Shown piece after piece: positions 59,758 through 64,000 of a stretch of 64,000 nucleotides of DNA. The notes beneath the pieces are model-generated. The model made no database searches. It was given only the letters and a program-made list of their open reading frames with translations, and was not told the DNA's origin. The DNA is from Ophthalmolycus amberensis (lineage: Eukaryota; Chordata; Actinopteri; Perciformes; Zoarcidae): the NCBI GenBank assembly GCA_024529925.1, contig JAFEUB010001190.1, forward strand, positions 62,001 through 126,000. Reading direction: 5' to 3'. Position 1 is the first letter of the stretch. Every line of letters starts with the position of its first letter. The translations under genes were made by a program, and so were the position numbers.

Positions 59758-62491
59758 TCTGTGTCGACATCCTTAAATGTGTTTCAATACATCACTGTGT
59801 ATTTATAATATGTATTAAAGCACCCCTGTTGTAAAATTCCCTCAACCTTCACTGCAGTTGTTTTGCTGTTATGAATACAAATGTGCTGGTACCCATGGAG
59901 ATGCTGTGAACTACAGTACAATCGCACATCTAAACTGTGTGGCGTGATTGAAGATGAGTTTTACATGACAGCAGAACAAGATTAGAACAAATGCAAACAA
60001 AACAGCTTAAAGAGTCAATTTGTGAATGCTTTAAAAATCAAGTGAATTTGTTACGCTTAGGTAGATTAGAAATATATAAGACTAACTAAGACTAGTACTA
60101 ACATATCAATTCAGGTACATGTTTTTTGGCATCAAGACTCAGTTTCCTTAAGCTTTTATTCTCAATTGGATCTGTCTCTGTGTCCTATCTGGTCCTCAGG
60201 GATGTAGATGCTCATAAAACGAGAAAGGTGGGGTCATAAAGCGCTCTGCGAGTCTGTCCTGGCACGTGGTAAATTGAGAGTCCGACTATTTAGTGGCCCT
60301 ATAGGTTCCTAGAGAGCAGTCTCTGCACAAAGTTTATTAGTTCCTATTTTGTCATTGTTGTTATTATAACATTTAAGTTTCATCATCTTTCCGTTGACCT
60401 TCGCTGCAACCGTATTTTAAAATGTAAAGCTCTCCTAGCTCAGAATGTGGTATTCTCAGGGTCCTTCCTCTATATATACTGCAGCTTTGTCACTCTGGAG
60501 GAAATGACGAACCATGTGTTGATTAGTGTGAAACTGATAAACACTTGATGCAGTCTTTAAAGTCTTTAAAGCTGCGCTAATCAAGTTGTGTTGGTTCTAC
60601 AGCCCATAACCTTACTCTTTTGGTTCACTAATCACTCATCAACCGCAGACTGCTGTTTTCATCTTAAAAATATTTCATAAACCCACTGAGCGTTACCTGT
60701 CCAGCAACAAAGTTAATGCCTAGCTGGTGAAATTAAAGCATTCAGCAGCTAATGAGCCATATTGTTTCTCAGGAATTGCAGTAGACCAAAACACAAAAGT
60801 TTAAATGATCATTATAATTAGCATTTTCTCATATATCCATGTAAACTGTGTATGAAATGTATTAAAAGCTGGTTAGGTGTGATACCGAATACCATGCTTC
60901 ACTCGCTCAATTTTCTGGACGCCTCAAATGTAAATGAGTGTATTTGATCTGTTGTTCAGAAGACATTGTAGAGGCGAGGAGATTGCCGACTGAGGTTGAT
61001 CATTTAAAAAGGGAGACTCTTCCTGCTGCTTCTTACATTTACAAGCGACAGAACTAATTTCTCCTCGCAAGAAATGATCTGAGCTGGCAGACAGACAGAT
61101 GAGTAATGTCTGGTTGTTAAAAGGGAAGGCAACTATGCTTTGGTTCAATGTGCGTCGGAACAAGATGGTGGCTTTCTGAAAGCCTGCATTACAGGGCTTT
61201 ACTAATTCAAACAAGCAAATATGTGTCGAAAAAGTGTCCTCTGTTCATAATCCCAACACAACTTCAAAAGGATTTGAATGGGGCTCGAAGAAAAGGACTG
61301 GTTGCCAATACAGTATCAGTAGCATACTGTAGCACAAAGCTAAACACACTAACAGATTATAATTTATCTTTGAAGTGTGTGATGTTGGTATACACTCAAA
61401 AATATGAAATAAAAAAACACGCTGCATGATTTTCTAAACATTATTTTAACTATTCAAGCATGCCAAACTGATACTCAACACATGGTGTAATTAGAAAAAC
61501 CTGGAGCAAGTTGTAAGATTTTTATTTTCACAATGATTTGAGCCTTTAGCGTAAGTCCCTCATCTGCCGGCACAGAAAATGGTGGTTAATAAGTTCAAGA
61601 ATTCTGCAAGGGGTTCTGCATTGATTTTCCACTTGAACTATGTCCGTGTGGCTGATTTTATTTTCTAACAGCAGTGCATCTGATTGCAGGGAACAACATG
61701 AAATTGCTCTCCTCAAAACCTCAGTCCTGTTTAACAAACCTGCAGTAGCCTTGATTTGACCAGAGAGTTCAACAGGCCTCATTTATGGCTGAAGTGAGAG
61801 TCTGTAAAGTAAGGCAAGGCTTGGGGAGTTTTACTCTATAGCCTATTTCACACATACGTACAAGCAGTTCAAGTTCTCTAACCCCTTCTCCTAGAAATAC
61901 CATTAATAAGCAACTGGTGAATGGAGTGACGAATGACTGTACAAAGTGTTTCAACAAGAGTTGAAAGCAAGACTTTACGTCCTGTCTTGAACCTCAAGTC
62001 AGTATCAATATTCAACCGTTACCACTAACCCAAATCAAATGGTTTTCACTCGCCTGTACAGCTATAAACATTGTCCATGGAACCAGGTGTTCATACACTG
62101 GCATGCAGTCTCACAGTGTGTTACGATCCACTGTTGATTTGGATATATGAGTCCAGTTCCTGGAAAGGTAATCTTATAAAGCAATCATGCTGTTGTAGAT
62201 ACCTTAATCTTTAGTGGCCATAAAAGACTATGAGGTTCGAAAAAACGCTCGGTATGAATAAAATCAAATATACGGCAAAAATATTTCATCTATGTTGAGA
62301 TTGTTGCTTTGTCAATATGTTGAGGAAAAAAAGACACTGCACTTTCAAATTTAGCTTAGTAAAACTTCACACGTTTTCCATATTCCATATTCTTTGTCAT
62401 TGACAAATGTGTTTAATAACACTGGCATTTTTGAAGAGAGATGTAAGACAACAAACAACACCCTGCCCTTTTTCTGTGAGCGTTGTAGGAA

Positions 62492-62493
<2 letters not shown>
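59758..62493. other. 2.7-kb stretch without recognisable genes
   Basis: AT-rich. GTCTTTAAAGTCTTTAAAGC near 60553 is a short direct duplication. Frames up to 96 codons (60924-61214 minus) show no motif. Confidence 0.55.

Positions 62494-62525
<32 letters not shown>
62494..62525 (+). repeat. (GT)16 microsatellite
   Basis: Thirty-two bases of perfect GT, followed by a GTGCATGCGTGTG scrap. Confidence 0.97.
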
Positions 62526-62527
<2 letters not shown>

Positions 62528-62972
62528 CCGTGCATGCGTGTGTTGGAGAGTGCCAATGCCACAGCAGTATGAACAGACACGTTGCAATATGTTCGGGAGA
62601 ACACCTTGCAGAGAGCGCAGCAGACAACGGTTCATTATTGCATGATTACCATATGCCTGTGCGACTGTGGGTTCAAACCTGGTTCAGATCCAGCTGGTGA
62701 TTTATGTCCCATCTCATCCCATCTGCACTCCACTGTGTACACTGCATATTAATCAGAGGTGTCTTTAACGCCGATAAATTGTTTGGGATAAATGATGACT
62801 TTTCTCTGCACTCGGACCAGATTCAGAGCGCTGATCGACTCCTGCCAGTTTGCAGGTGATGTCAGAAGGATCTTTTAGAAAGTCAAGAGGAAAACAGGAG
62901 GCCATCTGTGCTTGTGAAGCTTCAGAAGGAAGAGAACACAAGCTTACAAATCTAACTTATGTGTGTGTTTGA

Positions 62973-62980
<8 letters not shown>

Positions 62981-63055
<75 letters not shown>
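62981..63055 (+). repeat. (GT)37 microsatellite
   Basis: Seventy-five bases of perfect GT after ATATATAT, the longest dinucleotide tract in the window. Confidence 0.98.
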
Positions 63056-63057
<2 letters not shown>

Positions 63058-64000
63058 TGCATCCCATGTATTTGCTGACTGCCAGTGATTCGCAGATAAA
63101 AGCCTGCAGAAATGTGCAGTCACTAAAAGATTAACAGTGTGTCAGTGTCATACGATTCAATTTCTCTGCATTATAAATGTAAGGATGAGTTTAAAAATAC
63201 ACAAGACTGTGAATTATTCAGCCACTCCCCTCACACTCTGAGAGGCTTTTTGACTTGATGCACTGCAATAGTGAGTAATGTGGCAAATACCCGATGAGAC
63301 CATCAGTGACGGTAGATATTGAAGGTGAAATGTTTGATGTAAAACTGTGTTTGTGTGCGAAAACTACAAAACCTCCGGGGGAGGGGAAAAAAAAGGTTGC
63401 CATTTGTTTATTAAGAGTCGATGCATAATTAGGGAGGAGAAAATATACCACCCATGGAGTGTGTAAATAAGGCAATTAATTTGTCTCTTACAATTAAACT
63501 CACTCTTGTGTGCTATTTTCTCAAAACACTTTTTAAAATGGTGTATCTTAGAATATTTGAATAAGGAAAATTCTTCTGTATGGAAATGATTTAATACCAT
63601 TGTATATTCATCTTTTTGGATTAGATGCACTTCTTTGCCAAGACCCACTCGATAAAATCTTACAGAATGTCTTGTCTGTTCATCTGAATCATACATGCAT
63701 GACTCAAAAATATCTAATCGCCACAGATATATAATCCACATTATAGGATGCTGCCTAAAATCCACATTGCCAAATTGTCATCGGTGAGGAGCATCAGCAT
63801 GCCGTGCTGAGCTTTAAGTGGCTTGTGCGTGATGCACAGAGCCGTGCGTGTATACTGCCACCCAGTGGAATTGTGCAATAATATTAGCCTGGATGAGTCA
63901 TTCTTGCAGCCTGACTGCCTTCCTCGGCCTTGCTTGCAGAGGGACCCGGGTTGCTTCATAAATTAGTCTCACAGCTGATGGAAGGCAATCTCAAGGTCTG
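63056..64000. other. no recognisable feature
   Basis: The 133-codon minus frame at 63364-63765 is long for AT-rich DNA but has no motif and overlaps another minus frame. Confidence 0.55.

Noticed and set aside
62660..62700. GGTTCAAACCTGGTTCAGATCC, resembling a tRNA B box
   Set aside because: No A box at the right distance and no cloverleaf that I can draw.
63364..63765. 133-codon minus open frame
   Set aside because: AT-rich composition, no motif and a second overlapping minus frame; conservation would be needed to reconsider.

Overview
The window looks like nuclear DNA of a teleost fish, probably a percomorph. It is AT-rich, has long (GT)n microsatellites, and is full of decayed mobile elements of kinds I know from teleost genomes: Rex1/L2-type LINE pieces, an RTE/Expander-like LINE 3' tail, a hAT relic with a BED zinc finger, LTR-like fragments, a tRNA-like SINE remnant and several unnamed fish interspersed repeats. 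Family names come from memory of such sequences, not from a database search.

I found no exon of a host gene, no structural RNA gene and no CRISPR. None of the longer open frames has recognisable protein motifs outside the LINE and hAT relics. The stretch is best read as intergenic DNA or the inside of a very large intron.

Layout. 1-13 kb: a fish interspersed repeat at 225-700, (GT)n tracts at 1081 and 11006, a LINE endonuclease relic on the minus strand near 5.6 kb, and two perfect hairpins either side of a (TACA)n array near 11.6-11.8 kb. 13-21 kb: a LINE ORF1-like relic, an LTR-like fragment, the first copy of a ~540-bp repeat (17834-18367), a 26-base C run, a LINE 3' tail and a minus-strand reverse transcriptase relic at 20.4-20.7 kb. 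21-27 kb is mostly unremarkable apart from two microsatellites. 27.0-28.9 kb is the most unusual part: a CpG-dense, GC-rich block holding a long pyrimidine tract, four exact 21-bp repeats and a compound minisatellite with 90-bp and ~67-bp periods sharing one 17-bp core. 30-44 kb: an LTR-like fragment, a LINE RT relic, a ~490-bp fish repeat, the hAT relic and two CTCF-like motifs. 44-57.6 kb: more repeats, including the second copy of the ~540-bp repeat (48237-48796), a SINE-like remnant, an RT relic with the degenerate catalytic box, and the LINE 3' tail. 58-64 kb: small repeat scraps and three (GT)n arrays.

Nothing in the window forms an operon or pathway. The coding relics are independent dead insertions. 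I see no clear new functional system; the best candidates for a second look are the GC-rich tandem-repeat block and the undocumented repeat family present twice on the same strand.
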